22,739 nt of DNA from Anaerolineales bacterium (GTDB lineage Bacteria; Chloroflexota; Anaerolineae; Anaerolineales; E44-bin32), in the NCBI GenBank assembly GCA_030606845.1, contig JAUWFP010000010.1:1-22739 (forward strand). The letters run 5' to 3'. The notes beneath the pieces were generated by a model. That model was not told the origin of the DNA. It did not search any database and worked only from the letters and a program-made list of their open reading frames with translations. Numbering within the stretch: position 1 is the stretch's first letter; every line of letters starts with the position of its first letter. The translations under genes and the position numbers were made by a program. This document shows, piece after piece, positions 14,830-22,739 of this stretch.

Positions 14830-16415
14830 AGAGACACGAACGGCTCTGGTGCTTGTGGTATGGGGTGATCCTGGCCGGGATTACAACGCTTCCTTATCTG
14901 ATGGGGATGGCTGTTGAGGGGGATGAATGGCTTTTCACAGGTTTTGTCTTCGGTGTTGAAGATGGGAATTCCTACATTGCCAAAATGCTCCTGGGTCAAA
15001 TAGGGGATTGGTTGTTCCGCACCCCGTATAGCACAGAAATCCAAAATGGCGTACTTGCCTTTCTCCCTTACCTGCTGCTTGGAAAATTAGCTGCCCCTCC
15101 TGAAGTGCACATTCAACTCGTCGTGCTGTTTCACATCTTTCGGGTGCTCAGCATACCCTTCACCGTGTGGGTGATTTACCAATTTATCAGCAATTATATC
15201 GAGGATCTGCGCTGGCGTAGGTGGGCGACGATCCTGGCAACGATCGGCGGTGGATTGGGGTGGCTTATCCTCGCAGCGGGTGGGAGCGGTTGGCTGGGGA
15301 GTCTGCCGCTGGAATGGATCTCACCTGAATCGTTTGGCTTTCTCGCAATTTACGGATTGCCGCATCTAGTCCTCGCCCGCGGTCTGCTTTTCCTGGCAAT
15401 GGTCCTTTTCCTGCGCGCTGAAGACAACCCAAAGTGGTCATGGCTTGCTGGATGCGTGATTTTGCTGCTCCTTCTGGTCCAGCCGTTATCCGTGCTCACA
15501 CTCGCCGCTGTGATTGGAGCATATAATCTTCTGGTCCTTATTTTTAGCCTGCTGCAGAGAGAACCACAGATCTACCGGCCTCTCTTTTTCAACACTTTAC
15601 GAATGATGGTTCTGCCGCTGCCGTTATTTGCTTACTTCGTAGTTTCCTTCTCGACCGACCCCTTTTTAACGGCGTGGACAGGACAGAACCAGATTCTCTC
15701 ACCACATCCAGTTCATTATCTGCTGGCGTATGGCTTGATGATCCCATTCTTGATTGTGCCTTTCCGCAAGAGAGTATGGAAGACCCGCCCTCAATGGCTC
15801 CTGCCGATTGGATGGCTGGCCGCAGGGCTCTTGTTGGCATACTTCCCCTATAACCTGCAGCGCCGCCTCCCGGAGGGGATCTGGGTGGCGATTGTTACGC
15901 TCGCCGCGCTGGGGATGGCGGAGTTGTGGCGACGCCGCCCATGGGGCAAGATGTTCGTGCGTTTCTCTATAGCGGGTGCCCTTATTTCGAGCGCTCTTCT
16001 CCTGATCGGCGGTCTGCAAGCTGCCGCCAGTCCGGATCTGCCCATGTTTAGACCCGATGGGGAGGTGAGAGCCTTCCAGGAATTGGAGAGGATCTCGCCG
16101 CAGAATAGCATCGTCCTGGCATCCTATAGCTCTGGAAATGCGCTGCCGGCGTGGGTCTCCGTGAGGGTCCTTGTTGGGCATGGCCCGGAAAGTGCCAATT
16201 TGGATGAGAACTTACCCGTTGTTTCAGCGTTCTTCGATGATGGGTGGGACGCGATTCAGCGCGAGAATTTCTTGAAAGAGAAACAGGTTGACTTCATCTT
16301 CTATGGACCTTTCGAGAGGGAGTTGGGGGAGTGGGATCCTGATTCCTCATCCACGTTGACCCTTCGTTACGATGAGAACGGATATCGAATTTACGAGGTT
16401 TCATTATCACCGTGA
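14826..16415 (+). CDS. GT-C-like polytopic membrane protein A2 (paralogue of A1)
   Basis: A 529-residue polytopic membrane protein. Motifs shared with A1 in the same order are EDGNSYIAKM (D46), PESFGFLAIYGLPH, WTGQNQILSPHPVHYLLAYG, YNLQRRLPEG, SYSSGNALPAWVSVRVLVGH, and FIFYGPFERELG. The spacing is conserved, so A1 and A2 are clear but diverged paralogues. The ATG at 14826 is preferred because it overlaps the B1 stop as ATGA, like the other junctions of this operon. An in-frame ATG at 14814 would add four residues. The acidic DG..Y motif in the first outer loop suggests GT-C chemistry with a polyprenyl-phosphate sugar donor (inference). It is followed by B2 with a GTGA overlap. Confidence 0.78.
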   Translation: MKRHERLWCLWYGVILAGITTLPYLMGMAVEGDEWLFTGFVFGVEDGNSYIAKMLLGQIGDWLFRTPYSTEIQNGVLAFLPYLLLGKLAAPPEVHIQLVVLFHIFRVLSIPFTVWVIYQFISNYIEDLRWRRWATILATIGGGLGWLILAAGGSGWLGSLPLEWISPESFGFLAIYGLPHLVLARGLLFLAMVLFLRAEDNPKWSWLAGCVILLLLLVQPLSVLTLAAVIGAYNLLVLIFSLLQREPQIYRPLFFNTLRMMVLPLPLFAYFVVSFSTDPFLTAWTGQNQILSPHPVHYLLAYGLMIPFLIVPFRKRVWKTRPQWLLPIGWLAAGLLLAYFPYNLQRRLPEGIWVAIVTLAALGMAELWRRRPWGKMFVRFSIAGALISSALLLIGGLQAAASPDLPMFRPDGEVRAFQELERISPQNSIVLASYSSGNALPAWVSVRVLVGHGPESANLDENLPVVSAFFDDGWDAIQRENFLKEKQVDFIFYGPFERELGEWDPDSSSTLTLRYDENGYRIYEVSLSP

Positions 16416-18673
16416 AAATCCAGCGCAATCATCTCGTTTGGATATTGATCGCCATCGGACCGATCCTGCTCTTTGGACCGATGCTCGTCAGAGGTGAAGT
16501 CCTGTACTGGGGCACACCAATGCTCCAGTTCGTTCCCTGGCATCAGTTTGCGCTTGAGGTGCTCAAGTCGGGCCACCTTCCGCTCTGGAATCCACTGCTC
16601 GGGATGGGCGCTCCGCTGCTTGCGAATTATCAGTCCGCTCTACTTTACCCACCGAATTTAACCCTCTTCATCTTCGGACCGGCGTACGGGCATGGCGTTC
16701 TCGTTACGCTTCATCTGATTTGGGCGGGAATTGGAATGGCTCTGCTCGTGCGCAGGCTCGGATTGGGAAGCCTTTCTCAGCTCATCGCTGGTTTGAGTTA
16801 CAGCCTCTCGGGCTACCTGGTTGCCAGGACCTGGTTCATCAGCATTAATCACGCTGCGGCATGGCTGCCCTGGATCATCTTCGCCACGGATAGACTCGTT
16901 GAGTCTGTACCCCGCAAGAATCTCCGCCAATTTTATTCCTCGGTCTTTCTTTTAGCGGTTACTTTTAGTTTCCAGTGGTTGGCTGGACATGCCCAGACGG
17001 CCTGGTACAGCTTATGTCTGAGTGCAGCCTGGCTTCTCTGGCGCACAATTTCTCTTGATACCTGGCGAGATCGACTTCGAACTGCGTCTGCGTACTTATT
17101 GGCCGGAGTCCTGGGTTTCGTTTTAACTGCTGCTCAATTGCTTCCAACTTTAGAATATTTGCTGAATACGGCGCGGGCGACAACCGTGGACCCTGAATTG
17201 GCGATGACGTACTCGTTTTGGCCGTGGCGCGCTCTCGGCCTGCTGTTGCCTGACCTATTCGGGAATCCCTCCAGGGGGAATTACTGGGGGTATGCGAATT
17301 TCTGGGAGGATGCGATCTACATTGGCGTCATCACGCTGATTTTGGCGATACTCGGGATCGTGTCTAGCCTGCGAGGCAAGGGTTCACACCCCACTTTGGG
17401 GAGGTTCCTCACTTTTATTTCCGTCATAACCGTGATCCTCGCCTTGGGCGCGAACACGCCTGTCTTCCCATTCCTCTTCGATCATGTACCTACCTTTGAC
17501 TTGTTTCATGCACCTGCCCGCTGGAATCTGCTCCTGGTTTTCTCGCTCGCCCTCCTAGCCGCGATAGGTGCGGATCAATGGCGAACGCCTTCTGGAAGAG
17601 CACTCTACTGGATCCGCCTTGGGACAGCGGGTGCGGCAGTTGTGGGTCTGGCGGGATATTTTGGAGCACGCTGGTTAGGAGGCGTTGAGCCTACTTTTGT
17701 TCGTGCCCTTGCGATTGCCGGTGTCGGCCTGGCATTTGCCGGAGCGCTTACGCTATTCGTCGATAAATCGCGGACGAGATTAACCATGCTTCTTGTCGGG
17801 GGATTCCTGCTGATTGACTTGCTCATCGCCGGAAGCGGTTTGAACCCATCAATTTCGCAGGAAGTATATGATGGAGAAGCAGCAACCGTCGCCACGTTTG
17901 GCCGTACCCATCGCTTATATATGACCACTGATCTGGAGTATGCGCTGAAATTCTCTCAAACCCACCGCTTCGACACATTTGACCCGGGTATTGACTGGCG
18001 GGTCGTCCGTGATATCGGCTTACCGAATACGACGATGCTTGACCACGTACCCTCGGCGAATAACTTCGACCCCTTTGTTCCCGATCGGTATACGACATGG
18101 GTGGATGTTCTTGACACGCTACCATCGGCGGATCAGCAGCGTCTTTTCCAATTGATGGATGTCGCCTGGCTGGCTTCTGAAGTGTCTGGGGATCTACAAG
18201 CGGTTCGCTACGAACCCATCGAGGGCTCAACCCGGGTTAGGTTGATCGCGAATGCTGTTTCTGTCTCAAGCGCTGAAGATGCGCTTCAACTAGTTATCAA
18301 CCCCTCCTTCAACCTGGATGACCAAGTCGTCCTAGAAACAAGCTCCGCATCCCTCCCTCAAGGGGAGCGCGGCGGTTCCTATGACATCCTTGACGGGCAG
18401 GATCCGAATCGGGTTGAGATCGAAGTAACGACGTCAGGCGGGGCCTGGCTTGTCCTTTCGGATGTTATGGTTCCGGGTTGGCGCGTTCGTGTGGATGGCG
18501 CAGAGGCTGAGCTCTTCCAAGCAGATTATTTATTCCGTGGAGTATGGGTGCCGCAAGGGACTCATACAGTGGACTTCTATTACCAACCAAGCTCATTCTG
18601 GCTAGGTGCAGCAGTGAGCCTTCCCGCCTGGATTCTCGCATTGTTTCTCTTCATACGATGGCGCGACGAGTAA
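16412..18673 (+). CDS. YfhO-like membrane protein B2 (paralogue of B1)
   Basis: A 753-residue membrane protein, YfhO-like, with many helices and a C-terminal extracytoplasmic beta domain. Matches to B1 are LPLWNPLLGMGAPLLAN, HAPARWNLLL, and WLVLSDVMVPGWRVRVDG, then a final membrane helix and basic tail (RWRDE). At the loop-1 site where B1 has D43, this protein reads YWGTPMLQFVPWH with no acidic residue, so it may use another residue or may not be catalytic. The start is GTG, overlapping the A2 stop as GTGA. Its end overlaps the next gene by 16 bases. It probably acts in the same envelope-glycosylation pathway as A1, B1 and A2. Confidence 0.82.
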   Translation: MKIQRNHLVWILIAIGPILLFGPMLVRGEVLYWGTPMLQFVPWHQFALEVLKSGHLPLWNPLLGMGAPLLANYQSALLYPPNLTLFIFGPAYGHGVLVTLHLIWAGIGMALLVRRLGLGSLSQLIAGLSYSLSGYLVARTWFISINHAAAWLPWIIFATDRLVESVPRKNLRQFYSSVFLLAVTFSFQWLAGHAQTAWYSLCLSAAWLLWRTISLDTWRDRLRTASAYLLAGVLGFVLTAAQLLPTLEYLLNTARATTVDPELAMTYSFWPWRALGLLLPDLFGNPSRGNYWGYANFWEDAIYIGVITLILAILGIVSSLRGKGSHPTLGRFLTFISVITVILALGANTPVFPFLFDHVPTFDLFHAPARWNLLLVFSLALLAAIGADQWRTPSGRALYWIRLGTAGAAVVGLAGYFGARWLGGVEPTFVRALAIAGVGLAFAGALTLFVDKSRTRLTMLLVGGFLLIDLLIAGSGLNPSISQEVYDGEAATVATFGRTHRLYMTTDLEYALKFSQTHRFDTFDPGIDWRVVRDIGLPNTTMLDHVPSANNFDPFVPDRYTTWVDVLDTLPSADQQRLFQLMDVAWLASEVSGDLQAVRYEPIEGSTRVRLIANAVSVSSAEDALQLVINPSFNLDDQVVLETSSASLPQGERGGSYDILDGQDPNRVEIEVTTSGGAWLVLSDVMVPGWRVRVDGAEAELFQADYLFRGVWVPQGTHTVDFYYQPSSFWLGAAVSLPAWILALFLFIRWRDE

Positions 18674-19755
18674 AAACCTTCTGGCCTGCGGCCCTCACCC
18701 TCGTCGTTTCCAGCGCCTACATCCTATGGCGCCTGACCTCTGTTAATATGGACGCCGCTGCTTTGGCGGAGATCGGTACTCGTTACGCCGATGTCGATCC
18801 GGATGGAACCCCTGGTTACGACGGGCAATTCGCTTTATATGTCGCCCGCGACCCACATCCACAGAGCGTCGCCGAGCATCTTGATGTTCCTGCGTATCGT
18901 TATCAACGAATCCTCTACCCGATCCTGGCTCGCTCAGTTGTTGGAGGCAACTCGACTCTCATCCCCTGGTCTCTTTTACTTGTAAATCTTTTCGCGCTTG
19001 TTGCGGCTACCGGGCTGCTTTCCTCATTCATCGTCGAGCGGGGCTACCCCGCGCACTACGCGTTGATTTATGGATTGTGGGTGGGACTTGTCGCCGCGGT
19101 GGGGTTAGATCTTCATGAACCTCTAGCATATGGGTTGGTGGTCCTGGGGTGGTTCTGGCGCTTTCGAAATCGACCTGTCCTGGGGGCAGTTGCCTTGAGT
19201 TTGGCGCTTTTTGCAAAAGAGACGACTGTTCTTTTTTGGATCGCAGCTTTGATCAGTGATCTTGTACAGCGCAGGTCGAAATCGTCCACATGGACATTGA
19301 TCGCGGGGGGAGCGCTGTTTGCACTCTGGCAAGCTTGGTTATGGTGGACGTTCGGGTCGCCGGGGATCGGCAGTGGCGGGGATATGGCAACGGGGTTTGA
19401 GTGGATCCCGTTCATGGGATTGCTGCGCGTTGGTACAGAAAGTCTTCCAGCGCTGGCTTTATTCCTGGTTATCCTCGGTCCATCGATAGTATTTCCAACG
19501 ATCTGGGGTGTAGTCAGCTCGGTGAAAGTTCTCTGGGAAGGGGCAAAAGACGCGACAGCAATGGCGTTGTTCACAAACAGCCTGGTCCTTCTTTTTATCC
19601 CCTACTCAACTTTCAGAGAACCATTGGGCATCGTTCGTATGGCGACCGGCCTTGTATTGGCAGTCGTCCTTTTCGCGGTACAGTATAAGCGCAAGAAAAC
19701 ATTGAACTACGCGATGTTCTGGATCGCAATGCTTGTAATGCTGCTTAACTCATAA
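18658..19755 (+). CDS. GT-C-like membrane protein with PGYDGQF motif
   Basis: A 365-residue polytopic membrane protein. After helix 1 the loop contains DPDGTPGYDGQFALYVARDP, then AYRYQRILYPILA and IPWSLLLVNL. The 'YDGQF..x.A.DP...YRYQRILYP' pattern recurs in a family of membrane proteins linked to cell-surface glycopolymer formation and is placed like a GT-C active-site loop. ATG at 18658 is chosen: it begins directly before the first helix and overlaps the B2 stop by 16 bases. Upstream in-frame codons to 18544 would only read through B2 coding sequence in another frame. It is the last gene of the five-gene membrane-protein run and is shorter than its neighbours, lacking a C-terminal soluble domain. 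Substrate unknown. Confidence 0.8.
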   Translation: MARRVKTFWPAALTLVVSSAYILWRLTSVNMDAAALAEIGTRYADVDPDGTPGYDGQFALYVARDPHPQSVAEHLDVPAYRYQRILYPILARSVVGGNSTLIPWSLLLVNLFALVAATGLLSSFIVERGYPAHYALIYGLWVGLVAAVGLDLHEPLAYGLVVLGWFWRFRNRPVLGAVALSLALFAKETTVLFWIAALISDLVQRRSKSSTWTLIAGGALFALWQAWLWWTFGSPGIGSGGDMATGFEWIPFMGLLRVGTESLPALALFLVILGPSIVFPTIWGVVSSVKVLWEGAKDATAMALFTNSLVLLFIPYSTFREPLGIVRMATGLVLAVVLFAVQYKRKKTLNYAMFWIAMLVMLLNS

Positions 19756-19777
19756 ACTTGATAATCGTATGTTTAAC

Positions 19778-19808
19778 GCCAGCGACGACGGATGCTGGCC
19801 AGCATTTT
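19778..19808 (+). terminator. overlapping hairpins after the membrane-protein operon
   Basis: The perfect palindrome ATGCTGGCCAGCAT (19792-19805) is followed by TTT and could form a weak intrinsic terminator with a GGCC loop. An alternative stem, GCCAGC (19778-19783) with GCTGGC (19794-19799), shares the same bases, so the two structures exclude each other. Because the spacing to moxR is about 75 bases, the site may separate the two operons or tune read-through. Confidence 0.35.
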
Positions 19809-19878
19809 CAAGAACAAGATAAAATCGATAACGCCTTTTGCTTACGGCTCATCTTCTTAATATCGCAGAGGAGAATTC

Positions 19879-20826
19879 ATGGCTGAGATACAAGATATCA
19901 CCAATCAACTGCTCGAGAACGTCGAAAAAGTAATCGTGGGGAAAACGAACGCGATCCGCTTGACGATCACAGGGCTGCTCTGCCAGGGGCATATCCTCAT
20001 TGAGGATGTTCCGGGGACGGGGAAGACGATGCTTGCTAAAAGCATAGCCCGATCGATTGGCGGCACATTCAACCGCATCCAATTCACCCCTGATATGCTT
20101 CCAAGCGATGTGACCGGCGTTTCAATCTTCAATCAGAAAACAAACGAATTTGAATACCGTCAGGGACCGATCGTGGCTCAGATCGTACTCACAGATGAAA
20201 TCAACCGAGCCACGCCAAAAACACAAGCCGCATTGCTGGAGGCGATGGAGGAGCATCAGGTCACGGTGGATGGGAAAACTCACCCTTTACCGGAGCCCTT
20301 CCTTGTTCTGGCTACGCAGAACCCGATTGAATATGAGGGGACGTTTCCACTTCCCGAAGCCCAGATGGATCGCTTCCTCTTGCGCATCAGCCTGGGATAC
20401 CCGTCAAAAACTTATGAGGTGCAAATGCTGACAGATCAGCAGCTTCACCACCCAATCGAAGATCTGGAGCAGGTGATCGACATTGCCGACTTGCTGAAGG
20501 TGCAGGATGCTGTGAGGAGCATAACGGTTACAGACGAGATCAAGCGCTACATTGTGGATTTGGTTGAAACGACTCGAGCGCACGGGGAAATTTATCTCGG
20601 TGCAAGCCCACGTGGTAGCCTGGCGCTGTTCCGTACGTCACAGGCACGGGCAGCGATCCTGGGTAGAGAATATGTTCTGCCGGATGACGTTAAGGCATTA
20701 GCTGTCCCCGCGCTCGCACACCGTTTGATTGTCGGCTCGGCTGCACGCATCCGTGAGGTCGACGCAGTGGATGTTATTGAGGAAGTACTCGAGAAGGTCC
20801 CTGTGCCCGGAGGTGAGGTTGGCTGA
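19879..20826 (+). CDS. MoxR-family AAA+ ATPase
   Basis: A 315-residue AAA+ ATPase of the MoxR family, which acts as a chaperone-like remodeller, often for von Willebrand factor A-type partners. Visible motifs are Walker A VPGTGKT (44-50, K49), QFTPDMLPSDVTG (68-80), Walker B VLTDEINR (103-110), sensor 1 ATQNP (N148), and EAQMDRF with the arginine-finger residue R165. The C-terminal lid contains GASPRGSLALFR and DDVKALAVPALAHR. GAGGAG (19868-19873) lies 5 bases before the ATG. The stop overlaps the DUF58 start as TGATG, the classic MoxR-DUF58 coupling, which strongly suggests that the two proteins work together. Confidence 0.95.
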   Translation: MAEIQDITNQLLENVEKVIVGKTNAIRLTITGLLCQGHILIEDVPGTGKTMLAKSIARSIGGTFNRIQFTPDMLPSDVTGVSIFNQKTNEFEYRQGPIVAQIVLTDEINRATPKTQAALLEAMEEHQVTVDGKTHPLPEPFLVLATQNPIEYEGTFPLPEAQMDRFLLRISLGYPSKTYEVQMLTDQQLHHPIEDLEQVIDIADLLKVQDAVRSITVTDEIKRYIVDLVETTRAHGEIYLGASPRGSLALFRTSQARAAILGREYVLPDDVKALAVPALAHRLIVGSAARIREVDAVDVIEEVLEKVPVPGGEVG

Positions 20827-22157
20827 TGTTTTCGCGTGCACGCGTTATCCTCGCTCTTTTCATCCTCAGCCTTGTAGGGGCCAGGGTTACCGGGCGAGAC
20901 CTTTTCTATAGCCTGACATACCTCTGGGGAGGTTTGCTTGTTGTTGCCTTTCTCTGGTCGTGGACAACATTGCGCGGTGTGACAATTATCCGTGAGCCGC
21001 GCTCAAATCGCTCCCAGGTAGGTCAGCTTTTTATTGAGCGTTTCACGCTTTCCAATCTAAGTCGCATCGCCAAGATATGGGTGGAAACGAAGGATACCTC
21101 CGACCTTCCTGGTTTCAGAGTTACCACACTGGCGATCGGATTGGGATTGGGAGACTCCTCTGATGTCGGCGCGCATCAAGCGGTAACCGTGGCTGCCGGG
21201 TTTGGAAGAGGGCAAACCAGACGCTGGTTGACGAGGACACTTTGCACACGCCGGGGCCGCTACCGCTTAGGACCCATGACGCTGCGTTCAAGTGATCCTT
21301 TCGGGATCTTCCCGCGCGTGCGCGAGATCCCCGCTGTCCATCACGTTGTTGTATTGCCGATGACGGTGCCGCTCGAGGGATTCCCCCTCCCGAGTGGGCG
21401 ACTGCCCGGGGGTGAAGCGCTGAGGCGCCGTACGCATCAGATCACGCCGAACGCAGCAGGCGTGCGCGATTATGTGCCCGGCGACAGCTTTAGCCGCATC
21501 CACTGGCGTTCAACAGCACGGCTACAGAAATTAATCGTTAAGGAATTTGAACTCGATCCATTGGCAGAAATCTGGATTATTCTTGATTCCGCGCAGACCC
21601 CGCACTTCGAACTTCGACAGTCTGACGAGCGTGCTAAGGTAAAGGAAGATGGCGCATTTCAACTTCCACCTTCCACCATCGAGTATGGAGTGACAGCTGC
21701 TGCCTCACTGGCAATGCATTTCTTGCAGCTCAATCGGGCTGTGGGATTTATCAGTTATGGTGCGGCACGCCAGGTAATCCAGCCAGAACCTGGCGAGGCA
21801 CAGCGCTTACGATTGCTTGAATCATTGGCAGTTCTGAATGCTGTAGGTGATAGATCTCTGCAAGATGTGATCAAAATTGAAGGCCCAAGAATCCCTCAGG
21901 GATCCACCGCGATTTTCATTACACCATCGGTCGACACTGACATGCTCGCAGGAATCCGCAGACTGCGGCATACTGGCCGTCAGCCTATGTTGGTGTTGCT
22001 TGACGCCGCCAGTTTCGGTGGACCCGAAGGATCGCACATCATCGCTGAGGCCGCACGGCGGTCGGGGATTACTGCACGAATTCTAAGTCAAGGCGATAAT
22101 CTGGGAGATGTCTTGGGATCCCCCATTCGCCCTCTTCGCGCCCCGCGAATTGCCTGA
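20826..22157 (+). CDS. DUF58 domain protein, partner of MoxR
   Basis: A 443-residue protein. Two hydrophobic segments (about 7-20 and 26-45) form an N-terminal membrane hairpin, followed by a beta-rich region with CTRRGRYRLGP and SDPFGIF, then the DUF58 signature GVRDYVPGDSFSRIHW (212-227), STAR and VKEFE. The stretch after it, EIWIILDSAQ (D254), opens a von Willebrand A-like fold, the usual target of MoxR ATPases. The order and length are normal for the family, which is found beside MoxR in many bacteria and whose function is poorly defined, with envelope stress or assembly suggested in some. It starts at an ATG sharing one base with the moxR stop. No transglutaminase-like TgpA gene, a common third member, follows. 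Confidence 0.93.
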   Translation: MFSRARVILALFILSLVGARVTGRDLFYSLTYLWGGLLVVAFLWSWTTLRGVTIIREPRSNRSQVGQLFIERFTLSNLSRIAKIWVETKDTSDLPGFRVTTLAIGLGLGDSSDVGAHQAVTVAAGFGRGQTRRWLTRTLCTRRGRYRLGPMTLRSSDPFGIFPRVREIPAVHHVVVLPMTVPLEGFPLPSGRLPGGEALRRRTHQITPNAAGVRDYVPGDSFSRIHWRSTARLQKLIVKEFELDPLAEIWIILDSAQTPHFELRQSDERAKVKEDGAFQLPPSTIEYGVTAAASLAMHFLQLNRAVGFISYGAARQVIQPEPGEAQRLRLLESLAVLNAVGDRSLQDVIKIEGPRIPQGSTAIFITPSVDTDMLAGIRRLRHTGRQPMLVLLDAASFGGPEGSHIIAEAARRSGITARILSQGDNLGDVLGSPIRPLRAPRIA

Positions 22158-22187
22158 TAGAATCTAAAAGTTCATGGAGAACGAAGG

Positions 22188-22739
22188 ATGCGACGGATTC
22201 TATTATTGATCGTAGTTTTCATTGCTGGGATGACGACGCTGGGCATCGAGCTCACGGCTTCACGCCTACTGGGCAATGTCTATGGGACAAGCAACATCGT
22301 CTGGGCAAACATTATCGGTCTCATCCTCATATATCTCACGGCAGGGTACTTCCTCGGAGGGCGCTGGGGGGACCGCTGGCCATATCCTACACCTTTCTAC
22401 AGGTTGATTCTCTGGGCATCCTTCACCGCAGGATTAGTTCCGATCATCTCACGCCCCGTCCTGCTGCGAGCGGCGATGGCGGTTGAGCATCTAGAAACCG
22501 GACTAATGCTGGGGTCGTTTCTATCGATCCTCGTGCTTTTCAGCGTTCCCATCACACTTTTGGGGACTATTTCACCCTATGCAATTCGTCTGTCTATTGA
22601 AGATACGGATCATGCCGGCCGCGTTTCAGGTAAGATCTACGCCCTCTCTACAATGGGCTCGATATTCGGAACTTTTTTGCCTGTCCTCATTCTGATCCCA
22701 AACATTGGAACGGCACGAACCTTCCTGTTTTTTAGTTTC
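22188..22739 (+). CDS. spermidine-synthase-like fused membrane protein, N-terminal membrane domain (partial)
   Basis: An open frame of 184 codons runs from ATG 22188 to the window end with no stop. The translation starts MRRILLLIVVFIAGMTTLGI and contains ELTASRLLGNVYGTSNIVWA, GLILIYLTAGYFLGGRWGDR, TLLGTISPYAIRL, GRVSGKIYALSTMGSIFGTF. This E(L/M)xxSRLLxxxxGxSxxxWA...GxxxGYxLGGrxaDr pattern is that of the membrane domain of fused MFS/spermidine-synthase-like proteins, whose C-terminal Rossmann domain would lie beyond the window. The ATG has GGAG (22176-22179) 8 bases upstream and lies 30 bases after the DUF58 stop, so it may be part of the moxR unit. Whether a complete synthase domain follows is not visible. 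Confidence 0.85.
   Translation, partial: MRRILLLIVVFIAGMTTLGIELTASRLLGNVYGTSNIVWANIIGLILIYLTAGYFLGGRWGDRWPYPTPFYRLILWASFTAGLVPIISRPVLLRAAMAVEHLETGLMLGSFLSILVLFSVPITLLGTISPYAIRLSIEDTDHAGRVSGKIYALSTMGSIFGTFLPVLILIPNIGTARTFLFFSF

Noticed and set aside
15699..16181. 160-codon minus-strand frame inside A2
   Set aside because: Antisense to conserved motifs of A2 (QNQILSP, QRRL), with no start signal or domain.
18544..18657. 38-residue N-terminal extension of the last membrane protein
   Set aside because: It would overlap the B2 C-terminal domain by 130 bases; the ATG at 18658 is immediately before the first membrane helix and matches the short-overlap style of the operon.
19764..19820. 17-codon ORF between the membrane-protein operon and moxR
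   Set aside because: No Shine-Dalgarno sequence and the frame runs through the palindrome; chance is the simpler explanation.

Overview
The window looks like chromosomal sequence of a Chloroflexota bacterium, most likely class Anaerolineae. This is inferred from gene content and style, not from a marker gene. Pointers are large YfhO-type and GT-C-like membrane proteins in tight operons, a membrane-anchored NACHT/HEAT ATPase, a COG1579 zinc-ribbon protein, mixed Shine-Dalgarno and apparently leaderless starts, and palindromic intergenic repeats of the 'TGTCATTTCGAG...GAGAAATCCC' kind. No rRNA, tRNA, CRISPR array, transposase or phage gene is visible.

Region 1 (1-5113, +): the last 30 codons of an unidentified gene, then a Cu+-exporting P1B-ATPase (copA). 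A probable promoter and a three-gene thiol-redox unit follow: ccdA, a membrane-anchored TlpA-like thioredoxin, and a protein fusing a glutaredoxin-like domain to a DUF2085 membrane domain. The unit would carry electrons across the membrane to thiol targets outside it. Beside a copper pump, this suggests a role in cytochrome c or copper-protein assembly (inference).

Region 2 (5204-7482, +): a housekeeping cluster pgeF-yggS-yggT-yggU (laccase-domain protein, PLP-homeostasis protein, small membrane protein, DUF167 protein). A hairpin and a 13-codon ORF with a strong Shine-Dalgarno sequence lie before yggT. A gene-free stretch (7483-7900) follows, filled with two different palindromic, MITE-like repeats.

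Region 3 (7901-11038, -): a COG1579 coiled-coil/zinc-ribbon gene starting from an apparently leaderless promoter with a perfect TATAAT, followed after a few bases by an 809-residue protein with an N-terminal membrane anchor, a NACHT ATPase and HEAT-like repeats. This STAND-type protein is the best candidate in the window for an uncharacterised sensing or defence function.

Region 4 (11120-19755, +): five overlapping genes for large polytopic membrane proteins. The first four form a tandem duplicated two-gene unit, A1-B1-A2-B2. The A proteins are diverged paralogues of each other with GT-C-like features, and the B proteins are YfhO-like. A fifth GT-C-like protein ends the run. Together they probably glycosylate lipids or envelope polymers on the outer face of the membrane.

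Region 5 (19879-22739, +): a MoxR-type AAA+ ATPase overlapping a DUF58 protein, followed by the 5' part of a gene for the membrane domain of a fused MFS/spermidine-synthase-like protein, cut by the window end.
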